In this document: positions 48,358 through 57,104 of the stretch, one piece after another
Position numbering within the stretch: position 1 is the stretch's first letter
Layout: each line of letters begins with the position of its first letter
From: Streptomyces cylindrosporus
GTDB taxonomy: Bacteria > Actinomycetota > Actinomycetes > Streptomycetales > Streptomycetaceae
DNA: 64,000 bases
Direction: 5' to 3'
NCBI RefSeq assembly: GCF_022698165.1
Contig: NZ_JALDAY010000010.1
Coordinates: 310,001-374,000, forward strand
The notes under the pieces: generated by a model
What the model saw: only the letters and a program-made list of their open reading frames with translations
Database searches by the model: none
What the model was told of the DNA's origin: nothing
Program-made: the position numbers and the translations under genes

Positions 48358-48403
48358 GCCGCTCGCACTAGTCTGACGGCACCGAGGCTCCCGGGGGGCA
48401 TAT

Positions 48404-49744
48404 ATGCAGCCCAACACTCTGCTCGACGCGATCCTGGACGAGGCCGGGATCTCGCACGCGGGGTTGGCGGCGCACGTCAATCAGGCGGGGCGGGCGCGCG
48501 GGCTCGCGTTGCGGTACGAACACACCGCCGTCGCGCGGTGGTTGAAGGGCCAGCGGCCGCGAGGGCAGGTGCCCGACCTGATCTGCGAGGTCCTGGCGGG
48601 GCGTCTGCACCGGCCCGTCACGCTCGACGACATCGGGCTCGGAGTGCCGGGCGAGCCGTCCACCCCGCACGGCACCTCCCTCTCCGGCTTCGTCGAGCGG
48701 GCCACCGCCCTGTGGCGCTCCGACGAGCAGCAGCGCCCGCACATACTGGGCGCGCCCGCGGTGACCGGCACGCCCGCGGTCATGCCCGTGTGGGAGTGGG
48801 AGAACCCGCCCGAGGACGTGGACGTGTCGCGGGGTGGCCGGCACCGGGTCACGCCTGCCGATCTGGAGATGCTGCGGGCCGCCCGTACCCACTACGAGCA
48901 GATGTACCGGAAGGCGGGCGGGATCGCGACGCGTACGCGGATCGTGGGCTTCCTGAACGCCGAGGCCGCCCCGCTGCTGCGCGGCAGCTACACCGATGCC
49001 ACGGGCCGTCAACTGCACCGGGCGACCGGCGGGTTGGTGGCGATCGCCGGCATCTGCGCCTACGACTCCGACGCGCACGGGCTCGCCCAGCGCTACTTCC
49101 ACCAGGCGCTCCGGCTCGCCAAGGCCAGCGGGGACCGGGGACTCGGCGCGTATGTGATCGCACTGCTGGTCAACCAGGCCCTCTTCATGCGCGAGTACCG
49201 GCAGGCCGTCGCCTTCGCGGAGGCCGCGCTGCGCGCCGCCGGCAAGCACATCACACCGGCGCTCGCCTGCGACCTGTACGCGATGCAGGCCAAGGCGTAC
49301 GCACACCTCGGCGACGGCACGACCGCGCTGTCCTGCATCCGGCGGGCCGAGCAGGCCGCCGAACGCATCCGGCGCGGATACGAACCCGACGAGACGGGCT
49401 ATGTCCAGCCCGGGTTGGTCAACGTCCAGGTGGCGGAGGCGTTGCTGAGCCTCGGGGAACTGGTGGCGGCGGGGGAGCACGCCGCTGCCGCCGTGGACAA
49501 CCCGGCGCACGACCGGGGGCGCGTGCACCGGCTCGCCATGCTCAGCACGATCGAACTGCGCCGCGGAAACGCCGACAAGGCGGTGGCCACCGCGGTGCAG
49601 ATGGCCGAACAGGCCCGTGGGATGGAGTCCCAGCGGCTGCGCGACAGACTCCGGGCGGTGCGCGAACACCTGGTGCGCAGCGGCTGCGCGGGCACCGCCG
49701 AGGCCGCCGAACTCATCGACGGGGCACTGCGCGTACCGCTGTAG
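48404..49744 (+). CDS. NsdA-like helix-turn-helix/TPR regulator
   Basis: This 446-aa protein has an N-terminal HTH-like region (residues about 8-65: LLDAILDEAGISHAGLAAHVNQAG and HTAVARWLKGQRPRG). A TPR-rich C-terminal part (about 200-440) follows. It resembles NsdA-type regulators that repress antibiotic production and sporulation in Streptomyces. The ATG at 48404 has GGGGGG upstream. Possible autoregulation is suggested by a perfect dyad ahead of it. Confidence 0.82.
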   Translation: MQPNTLLDAILDEAGISHAGLAAHVNQAGRARGLALRYEHTAVARWLKGQRPRGQVPDLICEVLAGRLHRPVTLDDIGLGVPGEPSTPHGTSLSGFVERATALWRSDEQQRPHILGAPAVTGTPAVMPVWEWENPPEDVDVSRGGRHRVTPADLEMLRAARTHYEQMYRKAGGIATRTRIVGFLNAEAAPLLRGSYTDATGRQLHRATGGLVAIAGICAYDSDAHGLAQRYFHQALRLAKASGDRGLGAYVIALLVNQALFMREYRQAVAFAEAALRAAGKHITPALACDLYAMQAKAYAHLGDGTTALSCIRRAEQAAERIRRGYEPDETGYVQPGLVNVQVAEALLSLGELVAAGEHAAAAVDNPAHDRGRVHRLAMLSTIELRRGNADKAVATAVQMAEQARGMESQRLRDRLRAVREHLVRSGCAGTAEAAELIDGALRVPL

Positions 49745-49819
49745 ACCGGTTCCCGAGCACCACCGCCCCACAGTCCCTGCTGCGATATTGCCACTTACTC
49801 GACGGAAGGTGGCAGAACC

Positions 49820-50359
49820 GTGCAGTGGACGAAACAGAACGAACAACCTGTGTACTCAAACCGCTGGTTCAGCGTCAATCTCGCCGATGTGCAGCTGCCC
49901 GACGGGCGGCACCTCGATCACTTCCTGATACGGCTGCGGCCGGTGGCCGTGGCGACGGTGGTGAACGAGGCGAACGAGGTGCTGTTGCTGTGGCGGCACC
50001 GTTTCATCACGGACAGCTGGGGGTGGGAACTCGCGGCCGGGGTGGTCGAGGACGGCGAGGACATCGTCGTCGCGGCCGCCAGGGAACTGGAGGAGGAGAC
50101 CGGCTGGCGGCCGGGGCCCCTGCACCACCTGATGACGGTGGAGCCGTCCAACGGCCTCACCGACGCCCGGCACCACATCTACTGGTCGGACGAGGGCGAG
50201 TACACCGGACATCCCGTGGACGACTTCGAGTCGGACCGCCGGGAGTGGGTCCCGCTCAAGCTCGTCCCCGACATGATCGCCCGCGGGGAGGTCCCGGCCG
50301 CCAACATGGCGGCCGCGTTACTGCTCCTGCACCACCTCAGGCTCGGCCAGGACGGCTAG
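49820..50359 (+). CDS. Nudix hydrolase
   Basis: This 179-aa Nudix enzyme has the Nudix box GVVEDGEDIVVAAARELEEETGW (G-x5-E-x7-REL-x-EE-x-G). The surrounding sequence resembles ADP-ribose or GDP-mannose type pyrophosphatases. The GTG start at 49820 is preceded by GGAAGG. It lies 75 bp after the NsdA-like gene and may share its transcript. Confidence 0.92.
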   Translation: MQWTKQNEQPVYSNRWFSVNLADVQLPDGRHLDHFLIRLRPVAVATVVNEANEVLLLWRHRFITDSWGWELAAGVVEDGEDIVVAAARELEEETGWRPGPLHHLMTVEPSNGLTDARHHIYWSDEGEYTGHPVDDFESDRREWVPLKLVPDMIARGEVPAANMAAALLLLHHLRLGQDG

Positions 50360-50397
50360 CCCTGATGCTCCCCCCACCCGTCCCGGCCCGGCCGGCT

Positions 50398-50655
50398 TCA
50401 GTGGCCCAGGGCCTGCCAGATCGTCGCCACGAGTGCGCCCACCGCGGTGAGTGTCGCGATCGCGGGCAGGGGCCAGCGGGCGTGCTCCAGCGCGACGATC
50501 CGCGCGCTGAGGTCGTCCATCTCCTTGTCGGTCTCCTCGGTGCGATGGTTGAGCAGGGCCAGCCCTCCCTCGACACGCGCGTAGGCGACGTCGAGGCGAC
50601 GGCGTAACTCTGCGAGTTCTCCAAGTGCCACGGGATGCTCGGGGTCGGCGGTCAC
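50398..50655 (-). CDS. Small coiled-coil protein with C-terminal TM (XhlA-like)
   Basis: This 85-aa protein has a coiled coil (residues about 12-55) and one C-terminal TM (LPAIATLTAVGALVATIWQAL). It looks like XhlA-type phage membrane proteins or small hemolysin accessory proteins, but there are no phage genes nearby. The GTG at 50655 has AAAGGAG 7 nt upstream, which rules out longer starts. Function unknown. Confidence 0.72.
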   Translation of the reverse strand: MTADPEHPVALGELAELRRRLDVAYARVEGGLALLNHRTEETDKEMDDLSARIVALEHARWPLPAIATLTAVGALVATIWQALGH

Positions 50656-50782
50656 GAGTCCGCTCCTTTCCGTAGTCGTCACATCCCTTGCATGCGCATG
50701 AAGAGTCAACTCGCCTGGTGGGTGCGTGGGGAGCGTGTGCGCGGGGCATATGCGTGCCCGCCGCGCACACGGTGTGTGAATG

Positions 50783-50820
50783 CCGCGGGCCCGGCGCTCC
50801 GAAGAGAGCCGGGCCCGCGG
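50783..50820. terminator. 13-bp-stem terminator after hydroxyacyl-CoA dehydrogenase
   Basis: CCGCGGGCCCGGC and GCCGGGCCCGCGG pair perfectly around a 12-nt loop, 57 bp after the dehydrogenase stop. Confidence 0.8.
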
Positions 50821-50877
50821 TCGTAGCACTGTGTAATCAGCACCCTGGAACGGGCACTGTGCAAACGCCGGTCGCCG

Positions 50878-51738
50878 TCAGCCGTAGGTGTAGAAGCCCG
50901 AGCCGGTCTTCCGGCCCAGCCGGCCCGCGTCGACCATGCGCTGGAGCAGCGGGGGAGCGGCGTACAGCGGCTCCTTGTACTCCTCGTACATCGAGTTGGC
51001 GATCGACACGATGGTGTCCAGGCCGATCAGGTCGGACAGCTTCAGCGGGCCCATCGGGTGGGCGCAGCCCATCTCCATGCCGTTGTCGATGTCCTCGCGG
51101 CCCGCGATGCCCGACTCGAACATCCGGATGGCGGAGAGGAGATACGGCACCAGGAGCGCGTTGACCACGAAGCCGGAGCGGTCCTGGGCGCGGATCGCGT
51201 GCTTGCCGAGCACCTTCTCGGCGAAGACCTGGGCGCGGCTGAGCGTGCCCTCGGAGGTGGTGAGCGCCGGGATCAGCTCGACGAGCTTCTGCACCGGGGC
51301 CGGGTTGAAGAAGTGGATGCCGACGATGTGGTCCGGGCGCGAGGTGGCGACCGCGAGCTTCACCAGCGGGATCGAGGACGTGTTGGAGGCGAGGATCGCG
51401 TCCGGGCGGGTCACCACCTGGTCGAGGACCTGGAAGATCTCCGTCTTCACCTGCTCGTTCTCGACGACGGCCTCGATCACCAGGTCGCGGTCGGCGAACT
51501 CGCCGAGGTCCGTGGTGAAGCTGAGGCGCGCCAGCGTCTCGTCCCGCTCCTGCTCGGTGATCTTGCCGCGCTCGGCGGCCTTGGCGAGGGAGTTGAACAG
51601 CCGGGTCCGGCCGATCTCCAGGGCCTCGCCGGTGGTCTCGGCGACCTTCACCTCCAGGCCGGACCGGGCGCACACCTCGGCGATGCCCGCTCCCATCTGG
51701 CCGCAGCCGACCACTCCGACGCGCTCGATGTCGGTCAC
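50878..51738 (-). CDS. 3-hydroxybutyryl-CoA dehydrogenase family
   Basis: This 286-aa NAD-dependent enzyme has the dinucleotide-binding GVVGCGQMGAGIAEV, then the catalytic IHFFNPAPVQKLVE (His) and the C-terminal domain with GRKTGSGFY. It should interconvert 3-hydroxyacyl-CoA and acetoacetyl-CoA in butyrate or ethylmalonyl-CoA metabolism. The GTG at 51738 is used, with AGGGGACG upstream. Divergent from the GHL10 hydrolase. Confidence 0.93.
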   Translation of the reverse strand: MTDIERVGVVGCGQMGAGIAEVCARSGLEVKVAETTGEALEIGRTRLFNSLAKAAERGKITEQERDETLARLSFTTDLGEFADRDLVIEAVVENEQVKTEIFQVLDQVVTRPDAILASNTSSIPLVKLAVATSRPDHIVGIHFFNPAPVQKLVELIPALTTSEGTLSRAQVFAEKVLGKHAIRAQDRSGFVVNALLVPYLLSAIRMFESGIAGREDIDNGMEMGCAHPMGPLKLSDLIGLDTIVSIANSMYEEYKEPLYAAPPLLQRMVDAGRLGRKTGSGFYTYG

Positions 51739-51925
51739 ATCGTCCCCTTCGCTGATCTACGAATCCGGCAGGGTCCCCGGTGGTTCGGTGCCTGCTCCGA
51801 ACCTGCACGTTACCTCCGGCGATCGTTGATCGATCGTTCGGGTACCGCGTGGCAGGCTGACGCCGGACCTCGCCCGGGTCCAGAATCGCGCCCGGACACG
51901 GGCATCGGCAGATGGAGGTAGGGGA

Positions 51926-53194
51926 ATGCTGCACCGGAGGTCTCGGCTGTCGCGGCGGGCGTTCGCGGTGACGGCCATGTCGGCACTCGTGGCGGGGGGT
52001 GGCGCGGTGGCGGCCGGTGCGGCTATGGCGGGCGGCACGGACGACAAGGCCCCGCGCCGGAGGGCGTCCGGCGAACTGCGGGGCGTGTGGGTGGCCACCG
52101 TGGCCAACCGGGACTGGCCCTCCAAGCCGGGGCTGACCGCGGCCCAGCAGAAGGCCGAGCTGATCGCGATCCTCGACCGGGCCGTCAAGGACCGCCTCAA
52201 CACCGTGATCTTCCAGGTACGGCCCACCGCCGACGCGCTCTGGCCCTCGCCGTACGAGCCCTGGTCGAACGTCCTCACCGGCACCCAGGGCAAGGCCCCG
52301 GGCTGGGACCCGCTCGGCACGGCGGTCAAGGAGGCCCACGCCCGCGGCCTCCAGCTGCACGCCTGGTTCAACCCGTACCGGATCTCCAACCAGTCCGACC
52401 CGAGCAGGCTCATCGCCTCGCACCCCGCGCGCAAGCACCCCGACTGGGTGGTGAAGTACGGCGGCAAGCTCTACTACAACCCGGGGCTGCCCCAGGTCCG
52501 CGCCTTCGTCGAGAACGCGATCCTCGACGCGGTGAAGAAGTACCCCGTCGACGCCGTGCACTTCGACGACTACTTCTACCCGTACCCGGTGGCCGGGCAG
52601 ACCTTCGACGACGACGCCGCGTACGACCGCTACGGTGACGGCTTCGCGAACCGGGCCGCCTGGCGCCGGAGCAACATCGACAAGCTGGTCCGCGAGACGG
52701 CGGCCCGCATCAAGGAGATCCGGCCCGGCACGCAGTTCGGCATCAGCCCCTTCGGCGTCTGGCGGAACATCGCCACCGACTCGCACGGCTCCGACACCAG
52801 GGCGGGCGTGCAGACGTACGACGATCTCCACGCGGACACCCGCAAGTGGGTGCGCCAGAACTGGATCGACTACATCGCCCCGCAGATCTACTGGAACATC
52901 GGCTTCGCCGCCGCCGACTACGCCAAGCTCGTGTCCTGGTGGGCGGGTGTGGCGAAGGGCACGGCGACGAAGCTCTACATCGGCGAGGCCCTCTACAAGG
53001 CCGGCGACCCGGCGCAGCCCGCCGCCTGGCAGGACCCCGCCGAACTCTCCAGGCACCTCACCCTGGCCGCCAAGTACCCGCAGGTGCGCGGCCACGCCTT
53101 CTTCGCCGCGAAGGAACTGGCGACGGATCCCATCGGCGCGATGGCACGGGTCGTCGCCGACCACTACAAGCAGCCGGCGAAGCCCCCGCGCTGA
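51926..53194 (+). CDS. Tat-exported GHL10-family glycoside hydrolase
   Basis: This 422-aa protein begins with a twin-arginine signal (SRRAFAVTAMSALVAGGGAVAAGAAMAG). The catalytic region has the DUF187/GHL10 features LRGVWVATVANRDWPS, TVIFQVRPTADALWPS, LHAWFNPYRIS, VHFDDYFYPYP and APQIYWNIGF. Relatives such as YngK hydrolyse cell-wall or exopolysaccharide glycans; the substrate is not settled. Length is normal. ATG at 51926 with GGAGG 9 nt upstream. Confidence 0.9.
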   Translation: MLHRRSRLSRRAFAVTAMSALVAGGGAVAAGAAMAGGTDDKAPRRRASGELRGVWVATVANRDWPSKPGLTAAQQKAELIAILDRAVKDRLNTVIFQVRPTADALWPSPYEPWSNVLTGTQGKAPGWDPLGTAVKEAHARGLQLHAWFNPYRISNQSDPSRLIASHPARKHPDWVVKYGGKLYYNPGLPQVRAFVENAILDAVKKYPVDAVHFDDYFYPYPVAGQTFDDDAAYDRYGDGFANRAAWRRSNIDKLVRETAARIKEIRPGTQFGISPFGVWRNIATDSHGSDTRAGVQTYDDLHADTRKWVRQNWIDYIAPQIYWNIGFAAADYAKLVSWWAGVAKGTATKLYIGEALYKAGDPAQPAAWQDPAELSRHLTLAAKYPQVRGHAFFAAKELATDPIGAMARVVADHYKQPAKPPR

Positions 53195-53198
53195 TCCG

Positions 53199-53390
53199 CT
53201 AGTGCGTCTCCCTGTGCCGGATCTCGGTGTCGGGGCCGGGGGAGCAGATGCCCGTGTGCCCGTCCTCGAAGCGGACGCGGTACGGAGGGTTTCCCTCCTG
53301 GCCCATCACTTCGACGATCTCGCCGACCTTGTCCTGCTGTCCGACCACCCTGCCGTGCTGGACAAGCTGGTCGCCCACGGTTGCACGCAT
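53199..53390 (-). CDS. DUF1918 protein
   Basis: This 63-aa protein has the DUF1918 pattern: MRATVGDQLVQHGRVVGQQDKVGEIVEVMG then PPYRVRFEDGHTG and SPGPD. It is probably an SH3-like barrel with no defined role. The ATG at 53390 has AGGAGG upstream; the longer frame is not needed. The stop is 4 bp from the GHL10 stop. Confidence 0.88.
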   Translation of the reverse strand: MRATVGDQLVQHGRVVGQQDKVGEIVEVMGQEGNPPYRVRFEDGHTGICSPGPDTEIRHRETH

Positions 53391-53498
53391 TCTGTAGGGC
53401 CTCCTCACCAGGTGCGGGAGCAACGGTCCGTGGCCTCGATTTTACGGCGCCGGGCCGCGGTTGGAACCGGCACGCACATGCCGGTCAGCCTCAGAGCC

Positions 53499-54410
53499 TC
53501 ACGCCCGCTGGGTGACGGCGATGCACACCAGCACCGCCGCGGCCGTCAGCGGTGCGGCCACCGTCAGGTGCTCGCCGAGCAGCAGCACCGACCACACCAG
53601 TGTGAGCAGGGGCTGGGCCAACTGCAACTGGCTGGCCTTCGGGATGCCGATCGCCGCCATGCCCCGGTACCAGACGACCAGACCGAGGAACTGCGAGCCC
53701 ACCGCGACCCACAGCAGCCCGGCCACGCTGTGCGCGGTCAGCCGTACCGGCTCGTACGACAGCGCGACCGCGGCGGCCGGCACGGTCAGCGGCAGACACA
53801 TCACCAGCGCCCAGCCGATGACCTGCCAGCCCGGCATCACCCGGGCCAGCCGGCCGCCCTCGGTGTAGCCGGCCGCGCACACCAACAGGGCGCCGAACAG
53901 GTACAGATCGGCGCTCGTGAGCGCACCGCCGCTCTGCTGCACGGTGAACGCGACGACCGCCACCGCGCCCGCGAACGCCGCGATCCAGAAGGTGCGGGAG
54001 GGACGGCTGCCCATGCGCAGGGCCGAGAACAGCGCGGTGGTGAGCGGCAACAGCCCGACCACGACGGCCGCGTGCGCGGTGGTGGAGGTCTGGAGCGCGA
54101 GGGTGGTGAGGAGGGGGAACCCGACGACGACGCCGGCACCGACCACCAGGAGTCCGGCCCGGTGCCGGCGCTCGGGCACGGGTATGCGCAGCGCCGACAG
54201 ACAGACCCCGGCGATGAGCGCGGCGAGCACACTGCGCACCGCGACGAGCGCCCAGGGCCCGAACCCCTCGAGTCCCCACGCGGTGGCGGGAAAGGTGAGA
54301 GAGAAGGCGACGACACCGAGAGCGGCCTGGAGGGTGCCGGTGGTGTTGGCCTTCGGCGGGATGACCACCGCTATCGAGGTGGGGGCAGTAGCGCTACTCT
54401 GTGCTCTCAT
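53499..54410 (-). CDS. EamA/DMT-family transporter
   Basis: This 303-aa protein has ten hydrophobic segments in two EamA repeats (first from GTLQAALGVVAFSL, second from TSADLYLFGALLV). It should export a metabolite or amino acid. Its ATG (54410-54408) overlaps the ATG of the divergent MocR gene by 2 nt. MocR regulators typically control a divergent transporter, so this one is the probable target. Confidence 0.88.
   Translation of the reverse strand: MRAQSSATAPTSIAVVIPPKANTTGTLQAALGVVAFSLTFPATAWGLEGFGPWALVAVRSVLAALIAGVCLSALRIPVPERRHRAGLLVVGAGVVVGFPLLTTLALQTSTTAHAAVVVGLLPLTTALFSALRMGSRPSRTFWIAAFAGAVAVVAFTVQQSGGALTSADLYLFGALLVCAAGYTEGGRLARVMPGWQVIGWALVMCLPLTVPAAAVALSYEPVRLTAHSVAGLLWVAVGSQFLGLVVWYRGMAAIGIPKASQLQLAQPLLTLVWSVLLLGEHLTVAAPLTAAAVLVCIAVTQRA
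54388..54397. promoter_or_regulatory. GTAGCGCTAC palindrome in the MocR/EamA control region
   Basis: This perfect 10-bp palindrome is inside the 5' end of the EamA gene, 12 bp before the MocR start, and overlaps the TACTCT (54394-54399) that would be the MocR -10. It is a candidate MocR operator. Confidence 0.45.
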
Positions 54411-55863
54411 GCAAGAGCGTAGCAGTGTCGGAGAACTGGCGAAACAGCTGAAGCAGGACCTTGACCGCTACTCTCCCGGCGGAAAGCTCCCGTCCAGCCG
54501 GGCCCTCGTCGAGCGCTACCGGGTCAGCCCGGTGACCGTCTCGCGGGCCCTGGCCCAGCTCGCCGCCGAGGGACTGGTCGTCACCCGGCCCGGCGCCGGC
54601 GCCTTCCGGGCCGAGCCGCGTGCCACGGCCGTGCCGACCGTCGGCGACACCTCCTGGCAGGAGGTCGCCCTGAGCGCGGACGGCGCCGCCGACCTCGTAC
54701 CGCGCACGGTGGACGCGTCCGGAGTGGTCGTCTCCCTCGCCGCGCCCCCGCCGGGCGTCGTGGAGTTCAACGGCGGCTATCTGCACCCGTCGTTGCAGCC
54801 GGAGCGCGCGATGGCGGCGGCGCTGGCACGGGCGGGCCGACGCCCCGGTGCGTGGGGCCGGCCGCCGATGGAGGGGCTGCCCGAGCTGCGGGAGTGGTTC
54901 GCGCGCGGCATCGGCGGCGGCGTCACCGCGGCCGAGGTGCTGATCACGGCGGGCGGCCAGTCGGCCCTGACCACGGCCCTGCGCGCGGTGGCCCCGCCCG
55001 GCGCACCGGTCCTCGTCGAATCACCCACGTATCCCGGCATGTTGGCGATCGCCCGCGCGGCGGGCCTGCGGCCCGTGCCGGTCCCGGTCGACGCGGACGG
55101 CGTCCGACCCGCCCTCCTCGCCGACGCGTTCCGCGCGACCGGTGCGCGTGTCTTCGTCTGCCAGCCCCTGTTCCAGAACCCGACCGGCGCGGTCCTCGCC
55201 CCCGAGCGGCGCGGCGAAGTCCTCCGTATCGCCCGCGAGGCGGGCGCGTTCGTGGTGGAGGACGACTTCGTACGGCGGCTGGTGCACGAGGACGCGGGGC
55301 CGCTGCCGAGTCCGCTGGCCGCCGACGACCCCGACGGGGTGGTCGTCCACGTCAGCTCACTCACCAAGGCGACCTCGCCGAGCTTCCGGCTCAGCGCCCT
55401 TGCCGCGCGCGGGCCGGTGCTGGAACGGCTGCGCGCCATCCAGATCGTCGACACCTTCTTCGTCCCGCGCCCGCTCCAGGAGGCGGCCCTCGAACTCGTC
55501 GGCTCACCGGCGTGGCCGCGGCACCTCCGCGCGATCTCGACGGAACTGAAGTCCCGCCGCGACACCATGACCGCGGCCCTCCGTCTCACGCTCCCCGACC
55601 TCGTCCTCCCGCACATCCCGTCCGGCGGCTACCACCTGTGGCTCCGCCTCCCCGACGGCACGGACGACGCCGTCCTGACCTCCGCCGCCCTGCGCGCGGG
55701 CGTCGCGATCACACCAGGTCGCCCGTACTTCAGCGCCGAACCCCCGGCGGCCCACGTGCGGTTGAGCTTCGCGGCGGTGGCGGGGGCGGGGGAGATCACG
55801 GAGGGGGTACGGCGGTTGGAAAGAGCCTGCGCCGAGGTCTTGAGGGGTGCCGGAGGCCGCTAG
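54409..55863 (+). CDS. MocR-type GntR/aminotransferase-like regulator
   Basis: This 484-aa regulator fuses a GntR winged helix (residues about 5-75: KLPSSRALVERYRVSPVTVSRAL) to a PLP fold-type I aminotransferase-like domain (about 110-480). The latter has ITAGGQSALTTAL, FQNPTGAVL, EDDFVRRLV and the expected SSLTKATSPSFRLSAL, in which the PLP Lys is present. It probably senses a PLP-amine adduct and controls the overlapping EamA exporter. A TACTCT -10 lies 9 nt before the ATG, so it is probably leaderless. Its stop codon shares a CTAG with the convergent DUF6461 gene. Confidence 0.9.
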   Translation: MQERSSVGELAKQLKQDLDRYSPGGKLPSSRALVERYRVSPVTVSRALAQLAAEGLVVTRPGAGAFRAEPRATAVPTVGDTSWQEVALSADGAADLVPRTVDASGVVVSLAAPPPGVVEFNGGYLHPSLQPERAMAAALARAGRRPGAWGRPPMEGLPELREWFARGIGGGVTAAEVLITAGGQSALTTALRAVAPPGAPVLVESPTYPGMLAIARAAGLRPVPVPVDADGVRPALLADAFRATGARVFVCQPLFQNPTGAVLAPERRGEVLRIAREAGAFVVEDDFVRRLVHEDAGPLPSPLAADDPDGVVVHVSSLTKATSPSFRLSALAARGPVLERLRAIQIVDTFFVPRPLQEAALELVGSPAWPRHLRAISTELKSRRDTMTAALRLTLPDLVLPHIPSGGYHLWLRLPDGTDDAVLTSAALRAGVAITPGRPYFSAEPPAAHVRLSFAAVAGAGEITEGVRRLERACAEVLRGAGGR

Positions 55864-56474
55864 GGCGCGGGTGCTCTGCCGCAGACGAATTCGAGGGAGT
55901 CGAGCGTGTCCGCCGTCAGTCGTATCCCGGTGATCCGCTCGGCGAGCGCGAACGCGGCTTCGGTGTGCTGATGGTCCAGGTCCTGACCTGGGCAGAGGAG
56001 GAAGCCGGACTCCCGCATCCGCGGGGCGAACGCCTCGGCGCGGCTGCCCTCCCGGCGGTAGGGGAAGAGGGGCTCGAAGCCCAGGATCAGCTCGCCGTCC
56101 GCCAGCCATATGAAGTGGTCCAGCGCGTCGACGGAACGGTGATGGGCGACCACGGTGCGGCCCCGCGACAGCGGCCGTACCGCCGCCGACGTGACCCCCA
56201 GATACCCGTTCACCTCGACCAGCACCGACCAGCCGCCGACCGCCGCGGCGGCGACGAACAGCTCACGCCCCTGATGCTCCTCCCATGTATCGAAGGCCGG
56301 CTCGAAGAGCCCGCCGACGCCGGTCACCTCCGTCCCCGCCTCGGCGCCGAGCCGCTGCAGCAGCGGCTCCGGAGCGATCTCACTCACCAAGGTGATGCAG
56401 TACGCCTCCCGCAGCGACCGATGGCGCTCGCGGAGCCAGGCGTAGTCCCTCGCGTGCGGTGTCCTCCCCGTCAT
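55860..56474 (-). CDS. DUF6461 protein
   Basis: This 204-aa protein of unknown function has the DUF6461 pattern DYAWL and EAYCITLVSEIAPEPLLQRLGA at the start, GWSVLVEVNGYLGV in the middle, and a C-terminal helix. Such proteins are common, multi-copy and uncharacterised in Streptomyces. ATG at 56474 is used in preference to an upstream start. Stop overlaps the MocR stop through a CTAG. Confidence 0.78.
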   Translation of the reverse strand: MTGRTPHARDYAWLRERHRSLREAYCITLVSEIAPEPLLQRLGAEAGTEVTGVGGLFEPAFDTWEEHQGRELFVAAAAVGGWSVLVEVNGYLGVTSAAVRPLSRGRTVVAHHRSVDALDHFIWLADGELILGFEPLFPYRREGSRAEAFAPRMRESGFLLCPGQDLDHQHTEAAFALAERITGIRLTADTLDSLEFVCGRAPAP

Positions 56475-56563
56475 GCCCGAAGCATCGCACGCACCACTGA
56501 CAACCCCCTCGGCCACCGCGAAAACCCCTCGACACCCCACCCCCGACCTGCAAGTCTCCCGCC

Positions 56564-57001
56564 ATGACCGACACCCCGCCCCTCCCCGACGGCTACGAGA
56601 TCTCCACCGACCCCGAGCGGCTCGACGTCGACCGTGTGCACCGCTGGCTGTCCACCGATGCCTACTGGGCGACGGGCCGACCGCGCGAGAAGCAGGAGCG
56701 GGCCATCGCCGGGTCGCTCAACTTCGGGGTGTACGACGCCGGGTCGGGGGAGCAGGTCGGATATGCCCGGGTCGTCACCGACCACACCACCTTCGCCTGG
56801 CTCTGCGACGTCTACGTCGACCGCTCGGTCCGCGGCAAGAGCATCGGCACCGCCCTCGTCGGCGCCGTACGCGACCACCTCCAGCCCCTCGGCCTGCGCC
56901 GCATCATGCTCGCCACCGCCGACGCCCACGGCGTCTACGCCAAGCTCGGCTTCGCGCCGCTCGACCCGCCCGACATCTGGATGGCCCTCGTTTTCGAGTG
57001 A
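56564..57001 (+). CDS. GNAT-family N-acetyltransferase
   Basis: This 145-aa acetyltransferase has the GNAT core: VGYARVVTDHTTFAWLCDVYVD, then the acetyl-CoA loop VRGKSIGTALV (one Gly of the usual RxxGxG is Ser), and RIMLATADAHGVYAKLGF. It should transfer acetyl to an amine; the substrate is unknown. ATG at 56564. The 103-bp gap to the next gene shows nothing distinctive. Confidence 0.88.
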   Translation: MTDTPPLPDGYEISTDPERLDVDRVHRWLSTDAYWATGRPREKQERAIAGSLNFGVYDAGSGEQVGYARVVTDHTTFAWLCDVYVDRSVRGKSIGTALVGAVRDHLQPLGLRRIMLATADAHGVYAKLGFAPLDPPDIWMALVFE

Positions 57002-57104
57002 CTTGTCCGGCAGATCCTGACCTCGAAGTAAGGTTTCGGGCACCTTCCGTGAATCCTCACCAACACCCCTTGACCTGCGCACTTTCACGTCACACCATCA
57101 CCGC

